64,000 nt of DNA from Flabesymbios commensalis (GCA_964017125.1 OZ024904.1:2105718-2169717), one strand, 5' to 3'; counted from the stretch's first letter, positions 19,651 to 30,960 are shown. Numbers and translations: made by a program. The notes: generated from the sequence alone by a model not told the origin.

Positions 19651-22440
19651 TCTAGCTTCTGACCTGTCATGGTACTGTTTCCCAGTGATAGCACCACTAT
19701 TGCTTCAGGTGTAATAATTGAATCCAAGTTTTGTATGTGAATGTTGAATGTATAGCTTCAAGTTATTTCCAGAATGGTAAAATTGTTTGGGCATTGCATC
19801 ACGAATGGGCACAGGTAGAGCGTTCCCTTAGAGACTGGGCCAGTTAGAAATATCTTGACTGAATCTTGTTTTTTTAATACGGGGAACAACAAATCTATTT
19901 AAATTTGTGGAGCGTAGATATTTTAACAATTTCGGCCGAACAAGTAAGTCAGCCAGATATGCAGGTTGGTTGTTTTTTAGGGTTCGGAAATTTACTGTGC
20001 ATATTTTAAAATTATGGGAAACTTGACAGGAAGCCAATGTATTTTTTTAGAATATGAATGGGACAACTAAAACGTGGGGCATTGGTTACCACTATAGCAG
20101 GGCAGTTCTGAACGTGTTGTAATCTAGCGATATCCTTTTCTGTCATGTTGTGAAAGAGTCACAATAACTTACTACTGACCAGTGCCACTGCAATTTGTTT
20201 GATTGACAAGAGCTGAGGCCAGCCTTTTTTGAATTTGACGCAGGTCTCAGATATGACAGAAGCATGCCCTACATGTTTAATTGGGATATGTGTTTTCAGA
20301 AATTCAGGCTACTGTTAAATACTAAGATTTTTCGCTGGTGCACATGGATATGTGTCTTGACCTAGAATATTAAGCATGGGAAATTCTTTAGGATTTTTTC
20401 TCGCCGAAGTTTAGACCCAGGCATCCAGACCGACACACCCATTAAACAATGTTCCAACTTCTCAAGATATTCCTTAGCGTTTGAAACTGATAAGGTCGTG
20501 TAAATTTGAGTGTCATCGACATGAAGATTGTGGTTGATGTCGAAACTAGAGATAATAGCTCTGAGTAGTGTAGTGCAAAAAGCAAAGAGCAGTGGTCCCA
20601 GAACAGTGACGCGTGGAACTACATATAAGAGTGTGACTTTATCTGACAGAATGTCTTTTTTTATGAATTGGTGCCCAATTTTCAAAGAAGAAGAAAACCA
20701 AATTTGAGCATACTAAGATATTTCATACCAGTCTGAGAGTTTATCTGTTAATGTAGCATGGTCATTGCTGTCGAAAGCAGCCGACAAGTCAAGCCGTGTC
20801 AGAGCTAAAACTTCACCCTTGTCCATGCTAATAATGATCTCGTTATGTTCCTTCAGTGGAGAAATGAAATGTTTTTATTTTTTAAATAAGAGGAAAAACA
20901 AATTTGATTCTGCCCAGATTTTCCATATCTCTCAGAGAATATCTGTTAATGTAGCATGGTCAATGGTTTCGAAGCGGCCGACAAGTCAAGCAAGGATAGA
21001 GCGGTAACTGCACCCTTGTCCAAACTGATAATGATATCATTATGTACTTTCAGTAGAACCGATTTTGTAGAATGATGTTTACTATAGGCTGATTGTAATG
21101 GATAAAATCGATGGTTATTTTTTACATGAGTTGCAGCCGATTGGCTACCACCCCTTTTCTAAGATTTTGGAAATGAAGCTCAAGTTGTATACAGGCCTGT
21201 GATTTTTCAGTTCGTTTTGAGGAAGAGATGTTTTTTCAAGTAGTGATCTTACATGAGCTTATTTGACGTTTTGAGGAAATGTACTAGTTTCCATTGATAT
21301 GTTTATTATATTAGTGATGGGAATTATTATTATATCAAGACAATTTTTCAGAACGCTTGTAGTAACGGGATCCAGATCAGATGATTTTGACGATGAGCCC
21401 AAAATAAGCTTTATAATTTCATCTTCTGTCGCATGTTCAATTTTTTTTATTTTATATCCGAATAATATTTTTTGCACCTATGGAATATTCTTTATTTTTC
21501 TGACGAGGATTTTCTGAAATATGTCGATTTAGCTTTTGTCATCATTATATTACACAGGTTGCAGTGCCGTTTGTAACGAGAACGATCAAGATGTGTGCGT
21601 TCGAGAACATGGCAAAGGTTTAGGCCTTTATTATTTGCGGAGTTATCCATGGAGACTGTGTACTTACAGGAGCAGGCTTGTACAAATTAAAGCTAGGGAC
21701 AGAATCATACTGTTAACACAGTGCTGAGCGATCTATCTCTGGTTTCTTTATTAGATCCGAATTGAAAATATCTCATTGAAACGATTCATAGTCAATGTTG
21801 TTTATTTTTCAAAACGATACATCACCTTTGTTCCATTTTGTCTTACAACCGTCAATTTCTGTTATGACCTCATGGTGGTCCGAGATACCCGCTGCCGAAA
21901 AACTTATTGGTAGAATTGGAGATGCGTTTAGTGATTAAAATATCTAGCCAATGACCATGAACATGAGTTGGAAAATACAAATGCTGCTTGAGATCGAAAC
22001 ATGTGAAGACTTCAGTGAATATTGGTTTTCTTGTCTAGATGTAAGTTGGAAATTACCAATATACAAATCGTCATGTAGTATAATTATGTTCTCTAGTAAA
22101 TCTTGAAAATCATAAAAAATAGACATGTACCGGTTAGAAGCCTACACAGGCAGACAACAAAACCATGGAACGAATTGCTTCTGATACATTCAGAAATAGC
22201 TTCGAGCGTTTTTAATTGTGGTAGGGGATGAATATCTGCTTGGAATTGGTCAGAAGCTAGAATGCCTACATCTCCTACTGCCCGCTTATCTGCACAAAGT
22301 TTGTTACAAAACGGATAGTGAAGAGGTGAGATATGAGCTAACGTTGATTGCGTTTTATCGTCCCTCCCGTTTTGCAAAAAAACAGCACAGTACTGGAAAT
22401 GAGACGGAAATCATCTCAAAAGCGAAGACGTAACATAGTG
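19650..22440 (-). mobile_element. Decayed CR1/L2-type LINE (endonuclease and reverse transcriptase)
   Basis: Minus-strand fragments occur in the order expected for ORF2. Endonuclease pieces lie at 22377-21944 (FYDFQDLLENIIILHDDLYI followed by a degraded GDFN-like motif). The RT N-terminal region is at 21477-21259 (SSDLDPVTTSVLKN, STFPQNVK). RT motif A lies near 20800-20755 (LDLSAAFDSNDHATL), the RT PQG region near 20625-20590 (VPRVTVLGPLLF), and motif C near 20523-20500 (HVDDTQIY, usually YADDTQIY). The C-terminal region is at 20037-19828 (LADLLVRPKLLKYLRS, FVVPRIKKTRFS). Frames shift many times, and the catalytic YADD has become HVDD, so the copy is dead. A tandem duplication of about 180-200 bp repeats motif A. 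No ORF1 was recognised upstream. Confidence 0.85.
20740..21060. repeat. Tandem duplication inside the LINE RT domain
   Basis: GTTAATGTAGCATGGTCA, GCCGACAAGTCAAGC and ACCCTTGTCCA occur twice (about 20750-20830 and 20946-21020). The duplicated segment encodes the motif A region LDLSAA twice; the second has a 1-base loss after it. Confidence 0.75.
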
Positions 22441-22574
22441 CCTTTTCTTATAGCTTTTCAAAAAATTGTAAGCGCAGCATGGGTACCAACTATCAAAGGT
22501 CTTACAAAGAAACTTCGTCACAATGAAAAGGTATATTTTCTGTCTATTTCTGTATGGCTGATGGATATGCGTTA

Positions 22575-22645
22575 TTTTTCCAAATGCTGTTTTAATATTG
22601 GCCAACCGTCTTTGACGCTGGCCCAACATTGAAACAGCATTGGGT
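22575..22645. mobile_element. AGCAAACAC-type foldback fragment
   Basis: CAAATGCTGTTTTAATATTG and its inverse CAATGTTGAAACAGCATTGG-like arm surround GGCCAACCGTCTTTGACGC. Confidence 0.6.
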
Positions 22646-22754
22646 AATGAATGTTCGACAAAACTTTTCTATTTTTTCCAAATCCCCCATTCCATTTGAT
22701 TCTAAAACGCAAAGGGGGTAGTGGACTTTCTAGGCATTTGACTTGTTCAAACCT

Positions 22755-22980
22755 TAAACCTTTCAAACCTTAAACCTTTATACGTCATAATCTGACATCT
22801 CTAGACATCAGATTCTGAAATCTAAAAACTGTGCCCGCACTAAGAGAATTAAACTATTTATAATGTTAGTGGGCTCAAACTAAGCCATGTATGATGATTT
22901 CAAATTGAAAAAAGTCCTTTCCATGGTTTATACAAAATCTTAATGGTTAAGCTGACCATCAACCCTGTAACAGACCCTGT
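22755..22980. mobile_element. TTAA MITE remnant, GACGTC-hairpin family
   Basis: ACGTCATAATCTGACATC, CTAGACATCAGATTCTG and the body GATGATTTCAAATTG remain; the ends are degraded. Confidence 0.55.
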
Positions 22981-23204
22981 ACCAAAAACATCCAGCCACC
23001 ACTTTCACAAGCATTGACTGGATGGGCGCTTTATGCTCTATACAGATAATGGCCGTGGGAGTTTTAAGAACGACGTACGTTCCAAAAACGACCACTTTAG
23101 ACCAACATTGATTTCTGATCTTATATTACTACAGAAAAATAGTATAAACATGAAAGCATCACTGATAATGTATAGTGGCGCGTTCAGGTTGATTGGAGAA
23201 ATAA

Positions 23205-23451
23205 AAACCCTTACAGCGTGGGGACTGACTTTAGTCGTCAGAATCTGACGTCTGTAGACATCAGATTCTGACGACTAATGTCCATCCCCGCGCTGTAAGT
23301 AGAAACATATTTGTAATGGCCGTAAACCCATAACACAGGTATTCAAAAGAACCAGAAAGAGCTAATTAAGACATTTATGATGATTTCAAATTGAAAAAAC
23401 CCTTTGGTCTCCATGTAATTTATAAAAAATATTAAGCGCTTCAAGGGTTAA
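23205..23451. mobile_element. TTAA MITE, GACGTC-hairpin family
   Basis: Starts ACCCTTACAGCGTGGGG and ends TTCAAGGGTTAA. The palindrome TCGTCAGAATCTGACGTC, GT, then its complement is almost intact (about 23213-23300). Confidence 0.75.
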
Positions 23452-23469
23452 GGATGTGCGTTCTAGGTA

Positions 23470-23760
23470 AATTCACCTGTTCACTTGAACTGTTCACTTG
23501 ACCGCTTGATATAAAAAATCTATCCAGTCACCAGATGAATATTAGATCTAAAAGTAGTAGATATACTCTATTGGATCAATCTCATGTCCCAATGTGCTAT
23601 GCTCTAGTAGCAGAGTGCAAACTGTTCACTCGGCCGCTTGATAATATCTTCAGTCACCAGTTGAATATTAGATTTAAATGTAGCCTATTAGTTGTTGATC
23701 TATCTCATGTCGAAGTGTGCTTGGCTAGGAACAAACACCAGGCGAATAATAAAAGTAAAC
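23470..23760. repeat. Two-unit tandem repeat
   Basis: ACTGTTCACT, CCGCTTGATA, CAGTCACCAG and TGAATATTAGAT recur in the same order about 130 bp apart; the units are diverged. Confidence 0.6.
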
Positions 23761-23933
23761 AGTTCTGGGTACTGAATGAAGCTTTCTAGACCCACAATGA
23801 TGCATTTTGAGCACAGAATGAGGCTTTCTAGGCACAAAATGAAGTCTAAGTTCTATGTTCACCACCGCCGCCGCATAGGAGGCCTGATAAGGCAGCAGTT
23901 GACCTCGACACGATTCTGCTTCTACCTGTGAAA

Positions 23934-24241
23934 TGAAATGAATCGGGCTTTAGCCCACCTTTGTGCACATATAGGCTAAACTGGGCCAGGAAAACTTCCT
24001 TAGGATGGTGAGATGATTGAGATGACACTGTCCTCCAGACACAGGATTCAAAATTTGAACCCTGGCGGTCTGAGGCCGAGCACGCTACCTCTCGGTCACG
24101 GAGGCTCCCCACAATACTGACTTTCACACGTGGATGGGAAGAAACATTTTCTTTTCTTTCAAACCGGGGAGACCGGGAACAGAAACCCGAAATCTGGCGT
24201 GAAAGGCAGCGGTGCTAACCACTACCCTAGGGCCCCCGCCC
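23934..24241 (-). mobile_element. Dimeric tRNA-derived SINE (minus)
   Basis: Reverse-oriented full-length copy of the SINE at 13359-13672, bounded by the 14-bp target duplication TTCTACCTGTGAAA (about 23920-23933 and 24242-24255). Both B boxes and the ATTTC tail are recognisable. The ORF at 23846-24127 is an artefact of this element. Confidence 0.85.
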
Positions 24242-24394
24242 TTCTACCTGTGAAAGCCACGTAACGAGAGGGAAATTGAATTAATGACACTTATTTTGGA
24301 CCTCAGCCAGCCCCCAACCCCCTCCCCCCCCCCCCTCATATTCACCACTGTCTCCACGCGCTCAGGTCTGTCCCCGGCACAGTTGACTAATCAG

Positions 24395-24475
24395 AAGACC
24401 CAGATTGTTAGATTAATGTCGATCCAACATCGACGACGTCGGCCCAACATCAAGCTAGCCCCACAGATTGACAGC
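24395..24475. mobile_element. AGCAAACAC-type foldback remnant
   Basis: TTAATGTCGATCCAACATCG and GGCCCAACATCAAGC are the degraded core. Just downstream a 25-bp direct repeat (TTGTTCTAACCATTGGGTCG) occurs twice near 24633 and 24660. Confidence 0.4.
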
Positions 24476-24797
24476 GTACAAAATCGTGGGACATTTATTT
24501 GGACTGTCATATCTGAATATATCGGTCAATAATCAGGGCGAAAATAGTTTTTTTTAGAATTAGTAACATTTCAGTTCCATGTCCGCATGCTCAGCTCAGA
24601 GGTCGCACAGTCATTAAAAAGTTATGGACATTGTTCTAACCATTGGGTCGGGAGAGCGATTGTTCTAACCATTGGGTCGGGATCGCTCTCAGTCACCGCC
24701 ATGTTAGATTTTTTGGGTAAAGAAGATACATCAATCCACGGCGTCGGAGAGGACGACACGGCTAACATCAAGCCACCATCAGTTTAATGCTACATGC

Positions 24798-25082
24798 TGA
24801 ACCCTTACAGCGCGGAATTATTTGTGTTTAAACCATCGAGACTAAATGGTTTTTTCGATTTGAAATCGTCATAAATGTCTTAGTTAGCTCTTTCTGATTC
24901 ATCATGTGGTGCACAACCCTGGACATTCACAAGGTATTGGTATATATGCACACAGATATCTGCGCAATGGTCGTATATCGGTATCAGCCCATGTATCACT
25001 CTGTGCTGTGGTTTTCAAATTGAAAAACCACACTTTGGTCTCCATGGAATATATAAAAAATATTCAGCGCTTTAAGGGTTAA
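24798..25082. mobile_element. TTAA MITE variant with two similar ends
   Basis: It begins ACCCTTACAGCGCGG and ends CAGCGCTTTAAGGGTTAA. Both ends carry the same family half in inverted orientation (CATCGAGACTAAATGG and CTTTGGTCTCCATGG, each next to an AATTTGAAAT-like string). It is therefore a long-arm inverted-repeat element around an unrelated middle of about 110 bp (24903-25010), unlike the usual one-hairpin layout. Confidence 0.65.
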
Positions 25083-25084
25083 AG

Positions 25085-25510
25085 GAAGTACGTCGTCACG
25101 ACTGCGCCGGTCACAATATTGCTATTTTACGGGCTCCGTAATTTACCAAGTAAACACTGGGAGGGAAATCTGAAGTCACGTGACTATGACGACACCAAGC
25201 TTTGAATCCAGGGGAAAAAATGGCCGACATTGGAGGCAAGTTGAACAGATTTCGAATTAAGCCATTTTTTTCTGCGAGTGAGCGTAAAAGAAGAAGAAAA
25301 GTATATGTAAATAGGCGAGTACGTCGTCAGGTTTAGATCGGTACCGTTATAGACCGCTGGAATGACACGAAAAAGACACTTGGACCTTGGTCAACTGACA
25401 GAGCGTCGCAGTGCATTTGAATGATGTTGTGATTTGACGACACGACGTCGACGACAATAGTCTGTCACATCTTTCTTGACAGTAGATCTATGCTACGATA
25501 GAAGGTAAGT
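25085..25510 (+). promoter_or_regulatory. Candidate plus-strand promoter and first exon
   Basis: A CpG-rich island in AT-rich surroundings, with many CGTCG and GACG strings. It contains GTCACGTGAC (25175-25184), a palindromic E-box of the type bound by USF/TFE-family factors. A strong-context start codon AAAAATGG follows at 25220, and a consensus donor AAGGTAAGTT lies near 25503. It is unique in this window as far as I can see. Direction, start site and the gene it would serve are inferred; no downstream coding exon was identified with confidence. Confidence 0.35.
25220..25336 (+). CDS. Short ORF, 38 codons, in the candidate first exon
   Basis: Reads MADIGGKLNRFRIKPFFSAS followed by a very basic stretch ERKRRRKVYVNRRVRRQV and a stop. 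The context around the ATG (GGGGAAAAAATGG) is favourable. It could be an upstream ORF, the start of a spliced protein using an internal donor, or chance. No family is recognised. The basic run RKRRRK would fit a nuclear or nucleic-acid-binding N-terminus, but that is speculation. Confidence 0.2.
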   Translation: MADIGGKLNRFRIKPFFSASERKRRRKVYVNRRVRRQV

Positions 25511-26110
25511 TAACGACAATGAATACAACTTTTGACTATTTTGTTTCGAAAGAATCTAGATTCTACTTCTAGGTCTAACAGTAACAATAAACATGTCTTT
25601 ATTTTCAACGAAATAGATCTAGGCCTGAAAAAAGGCTAAACTCAGACTGTGGCCGGGCGATAATAAAAGTTTCTGTCAGTGTCATTCATGCAGGGGACAT
25701 GGGCGCTAGACCCTATAGGCCTAATGTGAGAAATGGGCCTATTGAGTAACATTACCCTAAGATCAGATCCGATCAGATCATAGGCCTAGACATAGTACTG
25801 TCAGTGTCACATAAATTATTATTATTTTTTTTTTTTCACTTTTAGTCTATGAAATTAATTTTAATAATTTCTAGGCCCCTAACACTAACAATAACATAGT
25901 ATGAGTAGACCTATGACACAATTAATTATATTAAGGTTATCAATTTCTCTGTCATTTCTGAGAGACTGAACCGATTTTCTTGCATAGGACATTCCAAGTT
26001 AGGCCTATGGCTATGTGAGTATGTCCTAACAGTAACATCGGTAAAAAATTCGCGAAATTAGATTCAATGTTTCAAAAGTTAGACCATTCGACATGTAATA
26101 AAATTCCAGA
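25511..26110. other. AT-rich sequence, possible intron
   Basis: Nothing coding. Several AGGCCTA octamer relatives lie at 25620-26005. Confidence 0.4.
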
Positions 26111-26116
26111 ATTGGT

Positions 26117-26546
26117 TATACCTGCCGCCAGATTAACTTGTATCGCATGTTTTTCGCCGATTTTTAAGTCAATTCTCAACCGATTTTGATTAAATTTTGC
26201 AAAGACCTCATGTTTTCGAGTCACGCGGCGACTAGGCCCCCTACCGTAAAATTTTCATAAAAAAAAATTACATAGTTTAAAAGTTAGACCCCGGTCACCA
26301 TTTGACATGTAGTAAATTTGTAATTACGACGTCCCTCTATAAACCCATTAAACTGGTTAAAATAAAGTTTGTTTTTTGAATTACATGCCAGATGGAGCTA
26401 TACAATATTTTCCGATGAAAATTTCAAGGTAGTCGCCGCGTGACTCGAAAATAGGCCTTGCTAAATTTCATCAAAATCGGTTGAGAATTGACTGAGAAAT
26501 CGGCAAAAAACATGCAATACAAGTTAATCTGAAGGCGGGTATAGAT
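26117..26546. mobile_element. Long inverted repeat (foldback)
   Basis: Arms of about 116 bp at 26117-26233 and 26431-26546. The first contains CAATTCTCAACCGATTTTGA and TTTTCGAGTCACGCGGCGAC, the second their complements. The ~195-bp spacer holds a second copy of sequence just left of the arm (AAAAGTTAGACC ... GACATGTA). Probable non-autonomous element; class unknown. Confidence 0.75.
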
Positions 26547-27233
26547 AGTGTAATTTATGGGTTCACAGAGGATCCATGTCATATTTTCAATTTACTAGGG
26601 CTATACAGGTCAAATTAGCTAACTTTTGTAATTCTGCATATAACTAAAAATAGGAAATTTTTACCGATGTTGAGGGAAGAATAAAATATGTTACAAGAAA
26701 ATTTCAACCCAAAGTTTTGAATAGCAGCTGAGAAAATTGACTGTACATAGACTATGTACATACAATCTAGCAGTATAGGCCCATGACTAGATCCCACTGT
26801 TATTCCAAATGTTCAGGCTTTGATCCTCTGACATAAATGTTTCATTTGGCACTTGGGGTCCAAAAGTAGGAAAAAATGGTTTAAATTGTCAGTGGCCTAT
26901 TTTAACTGAAATGACAGCATAATATTGGATGTACATGTATTTTTCTTTGCCAACCCCCTTCGTGCTGAGTGAGGGGGGGGGGAACTCATGATCCTCCCCC
27001 CCCCACTCCCTGTTGGAAACCCAGAAGTTAAACCATTTTGCAAGATATTTACATAAATATAGGCCCTACTACACCAAGTTTCCTCCAGAAACGTTTGGGT
27101 GGGGGTTCCGAAAGGGTTGTGGGTGTTCATCCTTGAAAAAATAGGGTTTTAAATTATCATGCTTAAATAGTATATGTGCGCAAATGTGGCCTAAAATCAT
27201 AAAAATCCCATTAATTTATTATTTTTTGAATAT
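26547..27233. other. Intergenic, nothing recognised
   Basis: A G run and C run (26975-27004) form a short inverted pair. No gene seen. Confidence 0.45.
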
Positions 27234-27667
27234 AAGGCCACTATGTTTTTTCTCTGTTTTAGATGAGCGCGCGCATTAGATTTAGGCCGCGCATTACTAA
27301 AAAAAACAGTGTTTTTTTCTGCCCAGGCGCGCATTGAATTGTTGTAGATTTTTGAAAAAAACATTTATTTTTGGTAGATAACAAAAACATTCCGAAAGTT
27401 CATTTAAGGAAATAAAAAACTTCTTTCCAGTTTAGTTTTTTTGCTTGTTTTTTCGTCGCCCTCGGTAACTTTATTTAAAATAGGTCAATTTTTATTTATT
27501 TTGTCGCTCTCATTACCTTTTCCAGAATTTGTCCAATGTTTTTTTCATTAACTTTTTTGAAAATAGTTGGAATGTTTTTTTTTCTCAAATGTTTTTTTTA
27601 CCGCCCTCCCTCTTTAGATTTTGGATTTTTTCTGGTCTAAAACAGAGAAATAAAAACCAGTGGCCTA
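27234..27667. mobile_element. Inverted-repeat element, AGGCCACT ends
   Basis: The left end, AAGGCCACTATG then TCTCTGTTTTAGA, is mirrored by the right end TCTAAAACAGAGA then CCAGTGGCCTA, giving arms of about 30 bp with small gaps. The interior is T-rich on the plus strand with CGCGCATT strings. About 434 bp. Class unknown. Confidence 0.65.
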
Positions 27668-27885
27668 AGCCAATTAGAATAAAATTCAGTTTGTCTGCCT
27701 ACAAAGTGTATTCATGAGCAAAGGTTCATTGTAAGCTACATCCACAATCACTGCAGTATCTGAAAGTGAACTATACATACAGGCCAATATAAGAAATTTG
27801 AATGACAATAAATAATATAATGTAATTCTGATTGATATTTAAAGTGAATCCTAGTGAGTCCACAGCCATAAAGTTTCCACCCGGT

Positions 27886-28140
27886 TTAACCCTTAAAGCG
27901 CGGGAAACAATTTGAGACATCAGATTCTGCAGTCTAAATTTGATCCCAGCACTGTAATCTTAAGAAAAAAATACATTTGATCTGCAATGTAAAGGTAAAA
28001 ATATTTTTAATGGCTGTAGAATCATAACATATATAAAATGAAGCTGAAAGAGCTAACTAAAACATTTATGATGATTTTAAATTGAAAAAACCCTTTGGTC
28101 CCCATGGCTTAAACAACAGTATTTAAGCGCTTTAAGGGTT
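27886..28140. mobile_element. TTAA MITE, GACGTC-hairpin family, degraded
   Basis: Starts TTAACCCTTAAAGCGCGGG and ends AAGCGCTTTAAGGGTT; the right TTAA is now TTGA. The hairpin has decayed (GACATCAGATTCTGCAGTC), but the body GATGATTTTAAATTG is clear. Confidence 0.7.
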
Positions 28141-28835
28141 GACTAACTCAAATGTACTGAAAATAATATACTGTACAGTGTACATGTACATACATGTACT
28201 GATAAATAGGTAGTTGAATATTGATCATATTGATGCTCGCTTATTCGCATTATACTCATATTTCATGTATTTGGAGATGTTCAATTTTCATGAATATAAA
28301 TCTATGAAAATATTCTTAATTATTTTAAGATGACAATGTGATTAAATAATTTAGCAGGGCAAGTGTTAAATAACTGACATTGTTTGTTTATTGTTTGTGG
28401 AATTGTATATTCCAGTTATGAAATAATAATCAGCTTCTTTCTTTGTCATTTATTTTATTATCAAGCTCTATATTTTTTTATTTTTTGTATTGTTGTTACA
28501 AATTATGACATTTTCATTTTTCCAGTGTACTAAAGACATCTGAACAATGTGGGAAATATAGCCTGAAAATGTATTTCATAGTTCCTGAAACCACCTATTA
28601 GGCTTCTGAAACAGGGAGAGAAAGTGAACTTATAAATTGGATGTAGGCTATCCGGTGAGTAGGCCTAAATGTAGTGCAGTCATTTCTTGTTATTTGTACT
28701 GGCAGCTGACAATTTCTCAGACAAAACATAGCTGAAGTCTGATTATTATATTTTTAACTAAATAAATTTTAACAAAAATCTTTAAAATGAACTGATGAAT
28801 GCTATATTGCTAATTTGTTTTCCACAATATCAATG
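28141..28835. other. AT-rich sequence, no confident gene
   Basis: A possible non-coding exon between TTTTTCCAG (28525) and GTGAGTAGG (about 28655) was considered but has no supported reading frame. Confidence 0.35.
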
Positions 28836-29209
28836 CAGGGTTCCCACTCACCTGGAAAAAAATTCCATGCATGGAAAAATCATGGAATTTTTAAAAAAGG
28901 ACATTTTCATGGAATTTTGCTTCAATTTTTCCCCATTTTTTTCAATATCAGGATAAATTTTGCAGAATTTATTCTTTGCACAAGTGTTCCTTTCTAATAG
29001 CCTGATATTTGACTACTGGTGGTTGCATATATATGTGCCCAAATCTTTTGACGTACAAAAACAATTTAGGCAAATGATAACAATTTAGGTAGCCTAAATT
29101 ACACATGCAGCCAAAACGGAATTGAGCACTATTTTATTTCCTGGAAAAATAACCTGGTATCATTGAAAAAATCATGGAATTTTGTTTTCAGTTTTGAGTG
29201 GGAACCCTG
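28836..29209. mobile_element. CAGGG-ended MITE with 6-bp target duplication
   Basis: Inverted ends CAGGGTTCCCACTCA and TGAGTGGGAACCCTG, 15 bp, perfect. TCAATG lies directly outside each end (28830-28835 and 29210-29215). Subterminal ATGGAATTTT repeats occur on both sides. CAGGG-type ends recall hAT elements, although hAT normally gives 8-bp duplications. Confidence 0.8.
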
Positions 29210-30219
29210 TCAATGTAATGATTTTGATTGTGCACATGGCTACATTGCTAAAATAATGTAAATATTTTTGATAATTATGGTAATTAAATAATACTTTCAA
29301 CTGATCGCTGTATTGCTGCATCTTCTTCTAGGATTGCCATGCCACCACTGAAGTATAATTAAGCCAGCTCTACTTTTATACTTTTGTTAATTATAAATAT
29401 CAGTCCTGGAGATGCCAAAAAATATCAAATGTAAAATACCTTGACAGTGCCTCCTGTACACATGTGTAAGCCCTACATTTGTTTCTCCTATTTTAGACAT
29501 TAGTGTTTTTTTTTCTAAAAATTAATAACCAGTGCTGCACAAACCACACTATAAATGTTTTTAAAGAATATAACCACCTTTACTGATCCTTAGGGGTGAG
29601 CACTATTAAACCATCACCAAGGACATCGTGATCCATCCATGCGTTAAGTTTTCTGCAATTAACAGATTAAAAATTCTTCTCACTTAGTCAAAATCAAATG
29701 AATTTTAAATTGTATTGCTTAAAATAGCAGGCCTATTTTAGCTGAAATGGAAACATAATAATATATATCACAGTCAATAATGGCCACAAGTCCCTGATTT
29801 TGTTCGAGTTGACATTTTTTCTCAGGGCATATATCACTTCTGAAGCCGCACATTTTGTTTTATAGTATGGTCTACCTACATGTATCTAGCAAGGTTTTCC
29901 AGATTTTATGCATACTACCATGACTACAGTTGATAATGACCGCAAGTTGGTCATTTTGCATTTGATTGAGTTTAAATTTCTCAGAGCATTTTCATATATG
30001 CATTCCTGAAACCACACATTTTTTTTAAAACAAAAATTAGTATTAAATACAGTAATGTATGTATATAAATACATGTATGTATGCATGTAGATACAGTAAA
30101 AATAGTCTAGCTATCTGGCACAGTCATCCAGATACATGTATCAACAACATTGAAAAAATTAGGCTATTTTGGTGGATAGATGCGGATAAAAAAGTAGGTC
30201 AAAAGGCCTAGAGTGATAT
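29210..30219. other. AT-rich intergenic
   Basis: Diverged direct repeats such as TTTTGTTCGAGTTGACATTT and TTGCATTTGATTGAGTTTAA (29800, 29957), with CTCAGGGCATAT and CTCAGAGCATTTTCATAT following, suggest a two-unit repeat. No gene seen. Confidence 0.4.
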
Positions 30220-30221
30220 GA

Positions 30222-30960
30222 AGAAAATCAGCAGCAGGATTGAGATGAGAGAGAGGGAATGAAGAACAGAGAGAGAGAGAAGGAGAAAACAAAGTAGAAG
30301 AAGAATAAGTACGAAAAAAATTAAGGATAGGATAATTATAGGAAGAGGAGGAAAGGAGAATTGAAGGAGGATGAAGAGGAGGATCATGAAAGAATAAAGA
30401 GGGAAAGAAAAATAGAAATATGAAGAATAGGATAAGGAGGAGAAGGCGGAACATTGAAAAAAGAAAGCAAAAAGAATGGGAATGAATGAGTAGGAAGAAG
30501 AAGTGGAGACTGAGGAACAGAAAAAATTGAAAGAAGAGAATAAAGGAGAAAGAAAAGAGGAAGACTAGATGAAGGATGAGAAAAAAGAAGAGGAGTATAC
30601 TGTGATGCTAATGAAAGAAAGTAAATAGAAGCAGGATGAATGAGGGAGGAGAATGGGTAGATAGAGGAAAAGGAGAATGAAGGAATGGGATAGAGAGATA
30701 AATGGAAAAAAAGGGAGAGAAGGAGAAGATGGAAAACGAGAAGAAGAGAGAAGAAAGTAAAATATAGAAGGATCCATGATAAGAAGAAGCTGGAGCAGGA
30801 AGGAATGGGGAGGAAAAGCAGAATGGAGGAGGAGGAGTAGAAGTAAGATGAAAGAGAAGGAATGAAGAAGAGGAAAAATGGAAGAGGATACATAAGAGGA
30901 ATTGGAAGAGAAAGAACAAGAAGATGGAAGAATTAGAAAGAAAACTAAAAAGGACTGGGA
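30222..30960 (+). repeat. Purine-rich tract (A/G) of about 740 bp
   Basis: The plus strand is almost entirely A and G, in irregular runs of GAAGAAGAGG, GAGAGAGAGA and AGGAGAAAG, with few C or T interruptions. The complementary polypyrimidine strand gives long Ser/Phe/Leu ORFs in three frames, which are artefacts. Such tracts can form triplex or unusual DNA. Confidence 0.85.
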
